49,745 nucleotides of DNA from Onthovicinus sp900555545 (GCA_949296915.1 CASFPX010000018.1:1-49745); one strand, 5' to 3'; shown: positions 7,137 through 15,600, counted from the stretch's first letter. A program made the numbers and translations. Notes: generated from the sequence alone by a model not told the origin.

Positions 7137-10100
7137 ATGGCGGATAAGAATGAATTTATCGCAATGGAACACGAGGTCATGAAGTTTTGGGAGGAGAACG
7201 ACTGCTTTGGCAAGCTGAAGGCTAAGAATGCCGGGCACGAGCGCTTCCGCTTCATCGACGGGCCGATCACGGCCAACAACCCGATGGGCGTGCACCACGC
7301 CTGGGGCCGCACGCTTAAGGATACCTTCCTGCGTTACAACGCCATGAAGGGCAAGGACTGCCGCTATCAGAACGGCTTTGACTCCCAGGGCCTGTGGGTG
7401 GAGGTCGAGGTCGAGAAGGAGCTCGGTTTCAAGACCAAGAAGGATATCGAGGCCTACGGGATGGACAAGTTTACGCACAAGTGCGTGGACCGCGTCAAGC
7501 ATTTCTCGTCCGTTATTACGGAGCAGTCCAAGCGCCTGGGCCAGTGGATGGACTGGGAGAACTCCTACTTTACCAATACGGATAAGAATATCACCAGCAT
7601 CTGGTATTTCCTGAAAAAGTGCCATGAGAACGGCTGGATTGAGCGCGAATACAAGCCCATGCCGTGGTGCCCGCGCTGCGGCACAAGCCTCTCCGAGCAC
7701 GAGATGACCGGTTCCTACAAGATGCTCAAGCACAACTCCGTCTTCTTCAAACTCCCTGTTCGGGAGCTCGGCTGCAACATCCTTGTTTGGACCACGACTC
7801 CGTGGACGCTGTCCTCCAACGTCGCACTTGCCGTCAACGAGGATATCGACTACGTCGAGGTTTCCCTCCACAGCGATGATAAGCACCTCATCCTGGCCAA
7901 GAACGCCATCAAGTATCTTGGCGATGATAAGAAAGAGGTCCTGCGCGCGTTTAAGGGCAAGGATCTCGAGGGCATGCACTTTGAGACCTGCTTCCCGGAC
8001 TTTGAGGCCCAGAAGGATATCGATCACCGCATCGTCCTCTGGGATCAGGTGGATGCGGAAGAGGGTACCGGCGTCGTTCACATCGCGCCCGGCTGCGGCG
8101 CGGAGGACTTTGAGCTCGGCGAGAGCCTCGGCCTCGCCAAGGTCATGCCCGTGGACGATATGGGCATCTTCCTCGACGGCTTTGGCTGGATGACCGGTAA
8201 GGACAGCCACACCGTGGCTCCCGAGGTGTTCGAGCACCTGGAGCAGGCCGGCAAGATGTACAAGGTCATGGAGATCGAGCACAGCTATCCCGTGTGCTGG
8301 CGCTGCAAGTCGGAGGTCATCTTCCGTCTGGTTCCCGCGTGGTATATCCGCACGGATGAGCTCCGCCCGCGCCTGATCAAGGCTGCCGAGTCCGTCAAGT
8401 GGGAACCGGCCTTCAACGGTAAGCGCATGGTGGACTGGCTCAACAACATGGGCGATTGGAATATCTCCCGCAAGCGTTACTACGGCCTGCCGCTGCCGTT
8501 CTATCCCTGCCCGGAGTGCGGCCATCTGACGGTCGTCGGCTCCAAAGAGGAATTGCGCGAGCTCGGCGGCGAGGCTGTCGATCAGCTGCCGGAGCTGCAT
8601 CGCCCGTGGATTGATGATATCAAGATCACCTGCCCGCACTGCGGCGCCAAGGTCAGCCGCGTGCAGGAGATCGGCGACGTCTGGCTGGATGCCGGTATTG
8701 TTCCGTTCTCCACGACCGGTTATTTTGACGATAAAGAGGAGTGGGAAAAGAACTACCCGGCCGAGTGGATCACGGAGATGCGCGAGCAGGTCCGCCTGTG
8801 GTTCTACTCCATGCTCTTCATGAGTGTTGTCCTTGAGGACCGCGCCCCGTACGAGCGTGTACTCTCCTATAACTCTGTCGTCGCGGAGGACGGCTCCAAG
8901 TTCTCCAAGACCGGCTTCATGATTAAATTTGATGAGGCCGCCGAGAAGATCGGCGCGGACTCCATCCGCTATCTGTATGCGGGTGCGCCTGTTGCGAATG
9001 ATGTGCGCTTCGGCTTCAACCTCGGCGATGAGGCTCGCCGCAAGCTGCTTTCTTTCTATAATATCTTTACGTTCTTTAACACCTATGCCGCGATCGACAA
9101 GCCTGATCTTACTGACTATCAGCCGGACGATCAGTCGCTCAAGCCAGTCGACCGCTTCCTGATCCTGCGCACCAATGAGTTTATCAAGCGCGCCACGGAC
9201 TATATGGATGACTACAAGGCGTATCAGCTTGTCAAGGAGTTTGAGGCCTTTGTGGACGATATCTCCAACTGGTACATCCGCCTCAACCGCCGCCGCTTCT
9301 GGAAGTCCGACAACGGCCCGGATAAGATGGCTGCCTACTGGACGCTGTTCAATGCCCTCAACGCCTGTGTCCGCTGCATGGCGCCCATCATCCCGTTCAT
9401 GACGGAGCACATCTGGCAGGAGCTGACCCGTAAGGTGTTGCGCAACGCTGAGATCTCCGTCCACCTGTCCGACTGGCCGAAGCCTGTTGAGGGGATCTCT
9501 GATAACGGCGTGCTCGAGTCCACCGCACTCTCCCGCGATATCATTGCCACGGCCATGCGCCTGCGCAATGAGGCGCAGATCAAGGTGCGTCAGCCGCTCT
9601 CCGTGCTGTACGTCTGCTGCACGCCGGAGCAGGCCGGGAAGATCGCAACCTTTGAGCAGAGCGTGCTTGACGAGTTGAATATTAAGGCAATCCAATATAT
9701 CGAAGATAAATCCGTGTTTGAGGATGCCTATCTGGCTGTCAACTTTAAGGTGGCGGGCGCTGTCCTCAAGCAGAATGTCAACAAGATGAAGCAGTCCCTT
9801 GCGGAGCTTGACGCAGAGGCAATGGCCGCACTTGTGGCTCAGTTTGATGCGGGCGAGCAGGTTCGGGTTCCCGGCTGGGCGGAGGCATATGATCCTTCCA
9901 TCTTCCAGCGCCAGACAGCGACCAAACAGGGCATTGTGAGCGCCGAGTGCTCGGCGGAGATGGTTGTTGCTATCGATACCACCATCACCGACGACCTCAA
10001 GAAGGAGGGCGCCGTGCGTGACATCATCCGCCAGTGCCAGATCCTGCGTAAGGATGCGGGCTATCAGGTGGAGCAGCACGTGGCCGTCTCCATCGTCACG

Positions 10101-10262
10101 GCAGATGCATTCCTCGGCGGTGCGCTGAAGGAGGATCAGGCACACATCGCCTCCGAGCTGCTGGCCGATTCCGTCGCCTTTGAGGCGTTTGCGGATGCGG
10201 ATCTCTCCCGCGAGATCGATACGGAGTACGGCAGCGTGGCCGTCGCGGTGAAAAAAGCATGA
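7137..10262 (+). CDS. ileS: Isoleucine--tRNA ligase, divergent HHAWG-type
   Basis: A 1041-residue class I synthetase charging tRNA-Ile with isoleucine. The HIGH element reads HHAWG (residues 53-57, in NPMGVHHAWGRTLKD) and the KMSKS loop reads KFSKT (about 588-592). Cys pairs at about 176 (CPRC), 387 (CWRC), 458 (CPEC) and 500 (CPHC) suggest inserted zinc ribbons. The editing domain lies at about 240-390 (LVWTTTPWTLSSNVALAV begins it) and the anticodon-binding region follows 690. The start ATG 7137 has GGAGG seven bases upstream. The long form and altered motifs set it apart from the standard bacterial IleS; some long or eukaryotic-like forms are less sensitive to mupirocin, which is unproven here. 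The downstream NYN gene overlaps its stop. Confidence 0.95.
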   Translation: MADKNEFIAMEHEVMKFWEENDCFGKLKAKNAGHERFRFIDGPITANNPMGVHHAWGRTLKDTFLRYNAMKGKDCRYQNGFDSQGLWVEVEVEKELGFKTKKDIEAYGMDKFTHKCVDRVKHFSSVITEQSKRLGQWMDWENSYFTNTDKNITSIWYFLKKCHENGWIEREYKPMPWCPRCGTSLSEHEMTGSYKMLKHNSVFFKLPVRELGCNILVWTTTPWTLSSNVALAVNEDIDYVEVSLHSDDKHLILAKNAIKYLGDDKKEVLRAFKGKDLEGMHFETCFPDFEAQKDIDHRIVLWDQVDAEEGTGVVHIAPGCGAEDFELGESLGLAKVMPVDDMGIFLDGFGWMTGKDSHTVAPEVFEHLEQAGKMYKVMEIEHSYPVCWRCKSEVIFRLVPAWYIRTDELRPRLIKAAESVKWEPAFNGKRMVDWLNNMGDWNISRKRYYGLPLPFYPCPECGHLTVVGSKEELRELGGEAVDQLPELHRPWIDDIKITCPHCGAKVSRVQEIGDVWLDAGIVPFSTTGYFDDKEEWEKNYPAEWITEMREQVRLWFYSMLFMSVVLEDRAPYERVLSYNSVVAEDGSKFSKTGFMIKFDEAAEKIGADSIRYLYAGAPVANDVRFGFNLGDEARRKLLSFYNIFTFFNTYAAIDKPDLTDYQPDDQSLKPVDRFLILRTNEFIKRATDYMDDYKAYQLVKEFEAFVDDISNWYIRLNRRRFWKSDNGPDKMAAYWTLFNALNACVRCMAPIIPFMTEHIWQELTRKVLRNAEISVHLSDWPKPVEGISDNGVLESTALSRDIIATAMRLRNEAQIKVRQPLSVLYVCCTPEQAGKIATFEQSVLDELNIKAIQYIEDKSVFEDAYLAVNFKVAGAVLKQNVNKMKQSLAELDAEAMAALVAQFDAGEQVRVPGWAEAYDPSIFQRQTATKQGIVSAECSAEMVVAIDTTITDDLKKEGAVRDIIRQCQILRKDAGYQVEQHVAVSIVTADAFLGGALKEDQAHIASELLADSVAFEAFADADLSREIDTEYGSVAVAVKKA

Positions 10263-11044
10263 GCGCTGTTCAGGATTTGAGCGATCTGCGCCTTGCCGTG
10301 CTCATCGATGCGGATAATGTATCCTATAAGTATGTCAAGGAGATGATGGAGGAGGTCGCCCGATACGGCACGCCGACCATTAAACGGATCTACGGCGACT
10401 GGACGCAGTCCACCGCCTCCGGGTGGAAAAAGGTGCTGTTGGAGAACGCGATCACGCCCATCCAGCAGTACCGGTACACCACCGGGAAGAACGCCACCGA
10501 TTCCGCCATGATCATCGACGCGATGGATATCCTTTTTGAGGATAAGGTGGACGGCTTCTGTATCGTCGCGAGCGACAGCGACTATACGCGCCTGGCGCTC
10601 CGCCTGCGCGAGTCCGGTAAAAAGGTGCTCGGCATTGGCGAGAAAAAGACGCCGCAGCCGTTTATCGCGGCTTGCGATAAGTTCATCTATCTGGAAATTA
10701 TCGCCAAGCACGCCGAGCCGGAGGAGAAAAAGGAAAAAGAGGAGAAAACGTCCGGCAAAAAGAAGCCCGCCGCCAAAAAGCAGGAGCCTAAGGTCAGCAA
10801 GCTGGACCGCAAATTTGTCAAGCTGCTGCGTACCTCCGTGGAGGATGTGGCCGACGAAAACGGTTGGGCGTTTCTTGGGGATGTGGGCAATATGCTGCTC
10901 AAAAAGCAGCCCTCTTTCGACAGTAGGAACTACGGCTTTTCCAAGCTCTGTCCGCTGATCCGCTCCACTGGCCTGTTCGAGATCGACCAGCGCGATACGA
11001 ATAACCGCCAGATCAAGCATATCTATATTCGAGCAAAGCAATAA
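10259..11044 (+). CDS. NYN (LabA/DUF88-type) domain protein with OST-HTH/LOTUS domain
   Basis: 261 residues. The N-terminal NYN/PIN-like nuclease fold shows its acidic residues in VLIDADNVSYKY (about 11-22), TDSAMIIDAMDIL (about 81-93) and IVASDSDYTRLAL (about 101-113). A charged Lys/Glu linker at about 155-180 leads to a C-terminal OST-HTH/LOTUS domain (FVKLLRTSVEDV to the end), a winged-helix RNA-binding module. NYN proteins of this type are thought to bind or cut RNA. ATG overlaps the ileS stop (ATGA), so expression is probably coupled to the synthetase, a pairing that could link it to tRNA or translation; that link is inference. Confidence 0.88.
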   Translation: MSAVQDLSDLRLAVLIDADNVSYKYVKEMMEEVARYGTPTIKRIYGDWTQSTASGWKKVLLENAITPIQQYRYTTGKNATDSAMIIDAMDILFEDKVDGFCIVASDSDYTRLALRLRESGKKVLGIGEKKTPQPFIAACDKFIYLEIIAKHAEPEEKKEKEEKTSGKKKPAAKKQEPKVSKLDRKFVKLLRTSVEDVADENGWAFLGDVGNMLLKKQPSFDSRNYGFSKLCPLIRSTGLFEIDQRDTNNRQIKHIYIRAKQ

Positions 11045-11047
11045 TCA

Positions 11048-11085
11048 AAGGGGGCGTATCACAGTCAAGTGATACGCCTCTTTGT
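11048..11085 (+). terminator. Intrinsic terminator of ileS-NYN operon
   Basis: GGCGTATCAC (11053-11062) and GTGATACGCC (11069-11078) pair perfectly around AGTCAA, with weaker pairs extending outward and a CTCTTTGT tail. Confidence 0.8.
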
Positions 11086-11108
11086 CATTTCAGAAAGGAG
11101 ATATAGCG

Positions 11109-11354
11109 ATGTTTTGGAGTAAAAAAGCGTTGACCACCACGTATTCCATTGAGCAGGAGGCGCACATCCGCGGCCTGCTCCGGGAGAATGGAATTCCCAC
11201 CTTTAGCGAATACCCGGACCGCCTCTCCGCCCGGCCGGAGCGCGGCTATGTTCCCCGCGAGGGCGAGCGCCGTACGTGCTCGATTTACGTCAAAAAGAAG
11301 GACTATGACCGCGCGCAGTATCTGCTGGCACAGGCGAAAAAGGGAGATCGATAA
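11109..11354 (+). CDS. Small DUF2007-like protein
   Basis: 81 residues with no signal peptide or membrane segment. The pattern (N-terminal helix EQEAHIRGLLRENGIPT, a short loop, then a strand and helix IYVKKKDYDRAQYLLAQAK) resembles the DUF2007/PII-like putative signal-transducing fold in which such small proteins pair a strand with a DRAQ helix. Start ATG 11109 follows GAAAGGAGA. It lies just after the NYN terminator and 24 nt before the AAC(6')-like gene. Function unknown; family call moderate. Confidence 0.7.
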   Translation: MFWSKKALTTTYSIEQEAHIRGLLRENGIPTFSEYPDRLSARPERGYVPREGERRTCSIYVKKKDYDRAQYLLAQAKKGDR

Positions 11355-11378
11355 ATCGGAAGTTTTAAAGGAGAGCGT

Positions 11379-11813
11379 ATGATAAAAAAGGCAGGGAATA
11401 ACGAGTTAGAAGCACTTGCAAAATTAGCTGTGATGTTGTGGCAGAACCATTCTATCAATGAACTAATCAATGAATTTTCCGAAATGATGGCGAACGGAAA
11501 AGCACAATTTTTCTTGAAATACGACAATGATATGCCTGTCGGCTTTGCACAATGTCAATTGAGATATGATTATGTGGAAGGTACGAGTACATCTCCGGTC
11601 GGATATTTAGAGGGAATTTTTGTGATGAAAGGCTATCGTAACAAAGGATATGCCAAAGAATTGTTAGCAGCGTGTGAAGCGTGGGCAAAAGAAAACGGTT
11701 GCCATGAGTTTGCCAGTGATTGCGAAATAGATAATATAGACAGCTTTCATTTTCACAAGGCTATGAATTTCACAGAGGCAAATAGAATTATCTGTTTTAC
11801 GAAGACATTATAA
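11379..11813 (+). CDS. AAC(6')-like aminoglycoside N-acetyltransferase homologue
   Basis: A 144-residue GNAT enzyme whose sequence follows the AAC(6') class I pattern: DYVEGTSTSPVGYLEGIFV (about 67-85), the CoA loop RNKGYAKELL (about 90-99), EFASDCEIDN (about 111-120) and a final FTKTL. Known members acetylate the 6'-amine of aminoglycosides; chromosomal homologues may have other natural substrates. RBS AAAGGAGAG lies before ATG 11379. Base composition is markedly more AT-rich than the ileS-NYN genes beside it, with AAA/GAA/ATT/TTA-type codons favoured, hinting at horizontal acquisition. Whether it gives resistance cannot be told from sequence. Confidence 0.8.
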   Translation: MIKKAGNNELEALAKLAVMLWQNHSINELINEFSEMMANGKAQFFLKYDNDMPVGFAQCQLRYDYVEGTSTSPVGYLEGIFVMKGYRNKGYAKELLAACEAWAKENGCHEFASDCEIDNIDSFHFHKAMNFTEANRIICFTKTL

Positions 11814-11868
11814 ATTTCCATTTATCAAGCAGGGATCATGCGTTATCCATATGAAAGAAGGGAATCAA

Positions 11869-12681
11869 ATGAGGAAAGAATGGGAGACGGTAAAAGCGTA
11901 TTACGACGAAAACGCGGTCAAGGAATGGGAGCGGCTTGAGAACAACCCGTTTGAGTTTTTGTTCACCACTTATATGATGGAGCGGTGGATCAAACCGGGG
12001 GACAGGATTTTGGATGTAGGGGGCGGCCCCGGACGGTACAGCATCTATTTTGCGCAAAAAGGATGCGATGTGACCTTGGTCGATTTATCAGAGGGGAACA
12101 TCGCGCTGGCAAAGGAAAAGGCGAAGGAGAGAAACGTCACCTTTTCTGCTTTTGCAAAAAACTGTCTGGAATTGGATGAGCTTGATTTAGGTCAGTTTGA
12201 CCATGTTTTCCTCATGGGCCCCCTTTATCACTTAAAGGAAGAGGCGGAGCAGAAGAAAGCGGTTTCGGTCGCCCTTTCCCATTTGAAACCCGGCGGAAAA
12301 TTGTATGTCTCCTTTATTCTGCTGTTTGCAGGGGTTCTTTACAATCTGCAAAATGCAGGGGTTATCATGGAGGACTTTGGCAATCCGGAGACGAAAGCCG
12401 CCTTCGACCAGATTCTCACTGGGGAGAATTACACTGGCCCGGCGTTTACCAGTACGTGTTTCTTTCATCAAAACAATATCCTTCCCTTTATGGAACAATT
12501 TCCGCTAAAGAAGCTGTCCCTTTTCGGGCAGGAGGGGATCTTAGGCCCGAACAGGCTTGACATTGTGACGAGGAGCCGGGAAGAGTTTGACAGCTGGATC
12601 CAGGTCGGCAAAATGTTTTTAGAGGTGCCGGAGCTGCTCTCCTATTCGGAGCACGCCATGTATATCGGCGAAAAATTGTAA
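11869..12681 (+). CDS. SAM-dependent class I methyltransferase
   Basis: About 270 residues with a Rossmann methyltransferase core: motif I ILDVGGGPGRYSIYF (about 46-60), the acidic end of strand 2 in VTLVDLS, motif II-like QFDHVFLMGPLYHL, and a later LKPGGKLYVSF motif III. The C-terminal part (about 170-270) carries the substrate cap. Start is uncertain: ATG 11869 has AGAAGGGA close upstream; ATG 11851 would add six residues. It may follow the AAC(6')-like gene on the same transcript (about 55 nt gap). A small-molecule methylase is more likely than an RNA one, but the substrate is unknown. Confidence 0.85.
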   Translation: MRKEWETVKAYYDENAVKEWERLENNPFEFLFTTYMMERWIKPGDRILDVGGGPGRYSIYFAQKGCDVTLVDLSEGNIALAKEKAKERNVTFSAFAKNCLELDELDLGQFDHVFLMGPLYHLKEEAEQKKAVSVALSHLKPGGKLYVSFILLFAGVLYNLQNAGVIMEDFGNPETKAAFDQILTGENYTGPAFTSTCFFHQNNILPFMEQFPLKKLSLFGQEGILGPNRLDIVTRSREEFDSWIQVGKMFLEVPELLSYSEHAMYIGEKL

Positions 12682-12740
12682 AATGAATTTCAGGACCTTC
12701 TTCCGAGATGAGTCGGCCAACGGGATAAGCCCATTCGGCA

Positions 12741-13280
12741 CTACTTCTCTAATTCCAGGCCCAGGAATTTTCGCCGGACTTTGGCCGCGTATTTCAGATC
12801 GTAGAACGATTCGCCGCTCCGGATTGCCGCCCAGATGGCGTCGATCTCCTTTTGCAGGCTTGCCTCGTCGGCGTACCAGCCGAGAATAACCTTATTCTCG
12901 CCCCAGATGGAGGAGATGCTGTCCACGCCGTACAGCGCGCACTGCGGTACGTTTTTTTGACTTTTTCGGCTGAACACGGGGGAGGGGAGAACCTTTAAAC
13001 AGTTGACGATCTGTTTCCCGTCTGCCGATTTGATCATGATTCTGCCGGAAGGCTGGACCGGTTGTGCGGAAACACCTGCCTTGCGCTGACCAAATACCAG
13101 TTCGTCCAGCGAGACGTTTAACTTTTCAGATAGTAAGATCATTTTCTCCATCTCGGGGTAACCGGCCCCCTGCTCCCACTTGGAGACGGCCTGACGGCTC
13201 ACTGTTAGTAGTTCGGCCAACTCTTCCTGGGAAATATCACGCTCTTTGCGGATCTGCTTTAGATTTTCAGCAAAGCTCAT
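12741..13280 (-). CDS. XRE-family helix-turn-helix regulator
   Basis: 179 residues. The N-terminal Cro/CI-type domain (about 5-62) is clear: LKQIRKERDISQEELAELL then SRQAVSKWEQGAGYPE as recognition helix. The remaining 110 residues are soluble and of unknown fold; they may sense a ligand. ATG 13280 follows GAGGAGGAAG. Its own promoter (TTGCAC/TATACT, minus strand, 13310-13338) has TGCAAC repeats on and around the -35, so autorepression is likely. It converges on the methyltransferase gene. Target genes may include the small membrane peptide divergently encoded at 13558. Confidence 0.9.
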   Translation of the reverse strand: MSFAENLKQIRKERDISQEELAELLTVSRQAVSKWEQGAGYPEMEKMILLSEKLNVSLDELVFGQRKAGVSAQPVQPSGRIMIKSADGKQIVNCLKVLPSPVFSRKSQKNVPQCALYGVDSISSIWGENKVILGWYADEASLQKEIDAIWAAIRSGESFYDLKYAAKVRRKFLGLELEK

Positions 13281-13309
13281 CGCTCTTCCTCCTCGTATTG
13301 GATAGGGAA

Positions 13310-13338
13310 AGTATACCAGATAGGGCGGTGGCGTGCAA
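13310..13338 (-). promoter_or_regulatory. Promoter of the XRE regulator gene
   Basis: On the minus strand TTGCAC (13338-13333), 17 bp, TATACT (13315-13310). The -35 is inside a GTGCAACC repeat arm. Confidence 0.7.
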
Positions 13339-13375
13339 CCAACCTGTATTTGCAAAATGCAACGTGGGGTTGCAC
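13333..13375. promoter_or_regulatory. Candidate XRE operator: TGCAAC repeats
   Basis: GTGCAACC (13333-13340) and its inverse GGTTGCAC (13368-13375) flank a further ATGCAACG and a TTTGCAAAA. The left arm covers the -35 of the XRE gene, as expected for autoregulation. Confidence 0.45.
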
Positions 13376-13456
13376 CCTGTATTTTTTATTGAGGATTGTG
13401 ATTACTAATTTGTGAGCGATTATTTGCACAATGATTTGATTGTCATAATAGTTATA

Positions 13457-13484
13457 TTGTTTTTATAATTGTTTATGATATAAT
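13457..13484 (+). promoter_or_regulatory. Promoter of the 53-residue membrane peptide gene
   Basis: TTGTTT (13457-13462), 16 bp, TATAAT (13479-13484). Confidence 0.6.
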
Positions 13485-13557
13485 GAAATCAGATAGAGGA
13501 GAGAAGGGGACTCCGATGCGCAGTTGTTTTATCACAAATTAAAGGAGGAATCCACCG

Positions 13558-13719
13558 ATGGATGAGGAGAGGATAAAAGAATTGTTGGACTTGCTGCAAA
13601 AACAACTGAACGAGTCCCGCCGTATCAATCATAAGCTGCGTATCGTGATCGCGTTGCTAGCATTGTTGCTGTTATTGATTATCATATGCTGTACGGTAGT
13701 TGTAATGATTTTTGGTTAA
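13558..13719 (+). CDS. Small membrane protein, 53 residues
   Basis: Begins MDEERIKELLDLLQKQL, an amphipathic charged helix, followed by a basic RRINHKLR patch and one long hydrophobic helix (about 28-52: VIALLALLLLLIIICCTVVV). Predicted single-pass with a cytoplasmic N-terminal helix. It has a strong RBS (AAAGGAGG, eight bases upstream), its own promoter and its own terminator, so it is very likely expressed despite its size. I do not recognise a family. It could be a regulatory membrane peptide or a type I toxin-like peptide; neither is shown. Confidence 0.75.
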   Translation: MDEERIKELLDLLQKQLNESRRINHKLRIVIALLALLLLLIIICCTVVVMIFG

Positions 13720-13765
13720 TAGCCGGTTGCATTTCGTGTGACAACTGTTTGAAAAATGGATAAAA

Positions 13766-13804
13766 AGAAGGTGTAGCCCATTTAACGGGTTACACCTTCT
13801 TGTC
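13766..13804. terminator. Bidirectional intrinsic terminator
   Basis: AGAAGGTGTAGCCC (13766-13779) pairs with GGGTTACACCTTCT (13787-13800), fourteen pairs with one G-U, flanked by A-rich and T-rich tails. It ends the small peptide transcript on plus and plsC on minus. Confidence 0.85.
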
Positions 13805-13812
13805 TTTATGTC

Positions 13813-14541
13813 TTATTTCCCGATCTGCTCCTGGATCATATTGCGCACCTTTTCGGGCAGTTCCTTGAATTCCTCCCGGGAGAGCGCGTTGACGTCGATC
13901 GGCTCAAAGATCGTCACCTTGAACTTTCCGGGCTTCATTTTGATGCCGCCGTTGGCTTCCATGATGCGGTAGGTGCCGTCGATGCACACCGGCACAATCG
14001 GGCAGCCGCACTTTTTGGCAATCTTGAACGCGCCGTGCTTGAACTCGCCCACCGTATCGCTCCGGGAGCGCGTCCCCTCGGGGAAGATGACCATCGAGTA
14101 GCCGTTCTTGATGTTCTCCGCCGTCTCATTGAGTGCCTTGACAGCCTCACGCGGGTTTTCACGGTCGATGAACACGCAGTGCAGGTACTTCATCCACGTG
14201 CGCAGGATCGGGTAGTGCAGCGCTTCCTTTTTGGCCACCAGTCCGTGCGGCGCATCCAACCCCGTAATCATCGCGGGCACATCGTACATGCCCTGGTGGT
14301 TCGGCGTAAAGAGGACGGGTGTGTCCTTCGGAATGTTCTCCACCCCGCGCACCTCCATCTTGCCGCCGCCCGCAGCCATCATACGGCGCGCCCACTTGAA
14401 AATGATGCGGTTGATGTACTTGTCGCGCTCCTGAATGCGCCCTTTCTTTGTTAAGTACCACATGTAGATATTACTGGGCGTCATCACAATCAGATAGCCT
14501 ACAAAATACAGCAGCCAGAAAAAGGTATGAATATAAATCAT
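13813..14541 (-). CDS. plsC: 1-acyl-sn-glycerol-3-phosphate acyltransferase (PlsC family)
   Basis: A 242-residue membrane-associated acyltransferase that converts lysophosphatidate to phosphatidate in phospholipid synthesis. Catalytic HX4D is H82-D87 (NHQGMYD), and FPEGTRS at about 153-159 binds glycerol phosphate; both are intact. An N-terminal hydrophobic segment (about 5-24) anchors it. The start ATG 14541 is preceded by GGAGGGAT. It is flanked by terminators on both sides and so appears monocistronic. Confidence 0.93.
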   Translation of the reverse strand: MIYIHTFFWLLYFVGYLIVMTPSNIYMWYLTKKGRIQERDKYINRIIFKWARRMMAAGGGKMEVRGVENIPKDTPVLFTPNHQGMYDVPAMITGLDAPHGLVAKKEALHYPILRTWMKYLHCVFIDRENPREAVKALNETAENIKNGYSMVIFPEGTRSRSDTVGEFKHGAFKIAKKCGCPIVPVCIDGTYRIMEANGGIKMKPGKFKVTIFEPIDVNALSREEFKELPEKVRNMIQEQIGK

Positions 14542-14617
14542 GGAATAGATCCCTCCGTACAGAAAGATTCGGCGCTTCGGCCGGAAATTCTGTCTCTATC
14601 ATACCATAGATCGGCAC

Positions 14618-14653
14618 AAAAAAACAGGGAGAATTTGAAATTTCCCCCTGTTT
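14618..14653. terminator. Intrinsic terminator of the EEP-family gene (minus strand)
   Basis: AAACAGGG (14622-14629) pairs with CCCTGTTT (14646-14653), with inner pairs; on the minus strand a run of seven T follows the stem. Confidence 0.75.
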
Positions 14654-14670
14654 AGCTGATGTTAATTATG

Positions 14671-15600
14671 CTATTGAATCAAAAAGTCCGCGCTGACGCA
14701 CCAGTGATCCGACGTATAGGAGCGCCCCTGCCGATCATTGTGTACGGTATAGCTTTTGGCCTCCAGCTTGCCATCGTAAAAGATAAAGTCGATCGGCTGG
14801 CCTTCGTTGATTTCCCCCCAGTTGTGATAGGTTGGGGTGGAGGCAGCATCGGGATTTACGGTGGAAGCGTTCTGGAATCCATCGTTCAGGAGGACCGTGC
14901 AGGCCTCCCCGTCCACGTACTGATTAAAGTCTCCGGTAATGACAACGGTCGTCCCATCACCGTACTTTTCGGCGAGCTCCTGCGCCTTTTGGGCGATCAG
15001 CCTCCCGCCCAGATTCTGTGCCGCGGTGCTCACATTGTCCAGATGTGTATTCAGGTGGACGTATGTAAACCCGGTCTCCTTATTTTTCAGCACCACGTAG
15101 GAACAGGTGCGGTAGCACCCGGCATCTGGATAAATGCTCATCTCCTCCGGTGTCTCGGAGATCCAGAAGGTGTTGCTCTCAAGCAGCTCATATTTATCTT
15201 TCAGATAGAAAATTCCGCTCATTTCCGTCTGCTTTTCGCTGCTGATATCGTCCCGCGGGATGCCATAGTAGGCGTAGTTCGGGTTGATTTCGCTCAATTT
15301 TTTTACCCAGGCGCTGTTGATCTCCTGGACGCCGATGGAGTCCGGAGCGATCTGCTGCAGCTCGTTGGAGAACAGCTTCACCCGCCGGGAGGAGGCGGTG
15401 CCCAATAGCGCGTTGCCCCAGGGGGCTGCCGTATTGTAGCTCGCGATGCGCAGTTCGTCTGCCTCGGCTACTCGTCCGGTCAGTGGATCGGAACTGGTCT
15501 GGACCGGCGGAAAACAGGCGAGGAAGACGATCCCTCCAACTGCTGCCGCGGCGAGAAGGGCGCCGGCGATTCCCACGCAGATTTTTTTGATCTTACTCAT
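14671..15600 (-). CDS. Secreted or membrane-tethered endonuclease/exonuclease/phosphatase-family enzyme
   Basis: 309 residues: an N-terminal signal anchor (about 6-30, IKKICVGIAGALLAAAAVGG) and an extracytoplasmic DNase I/sphingomyelinase-like domain. All active-site elements are visible: Asn in RIASYNTA, Glu in GVQEI, His in VHLNTHLDN, GDFNQY, Asp in QPIDFIFYD and terminal SDHW. The family cleaves phosphodiesters in nucleic acids, sphingomyelin or phosphoinositides, metal-dependently; substrate cannot be chosen here. ATG 15600 has GGGGGG upstream and overlaps the stop of the EIIC-like gene (ATGA), so the two are translationally coupled. Confidence 0.88.
   Translation of the reverse strand: MSKIKKICVGIAGALLAAAAVGGIVFLACFPPVQTSSDPLTGRVAEADELRIASYNTAAPWGNALLGTASSRRVKLFSNELQQIAPDSIGVQEINSAWVKKLSEINPNYAYYGIPRDDISSEKQTEMSGIFYLKDKYELLESNTFWISETPEEMSIYPDAGCYRTCSYVVLKNKETGFTYVHLNTHLDNVSTAAQNLGGRLIAQKAQELAEKYGDGTTVVITGDFNQYVDGEACTVLLNDGFQNASTVNPDAASTPTYHNWGEINEGQPIDFIFYDGKLEAKSYTVHNDRQGRSYTSDHWCVSADFLIQ

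Noticed and set aside
7104..10145. Open frame of 1013 codons antisense to ileS
   Set aside because: It lies wholly opposite a clear, full-length IleRS gene, shows no domain or RBS, and reflects GC-rich third-position bias in ileS.
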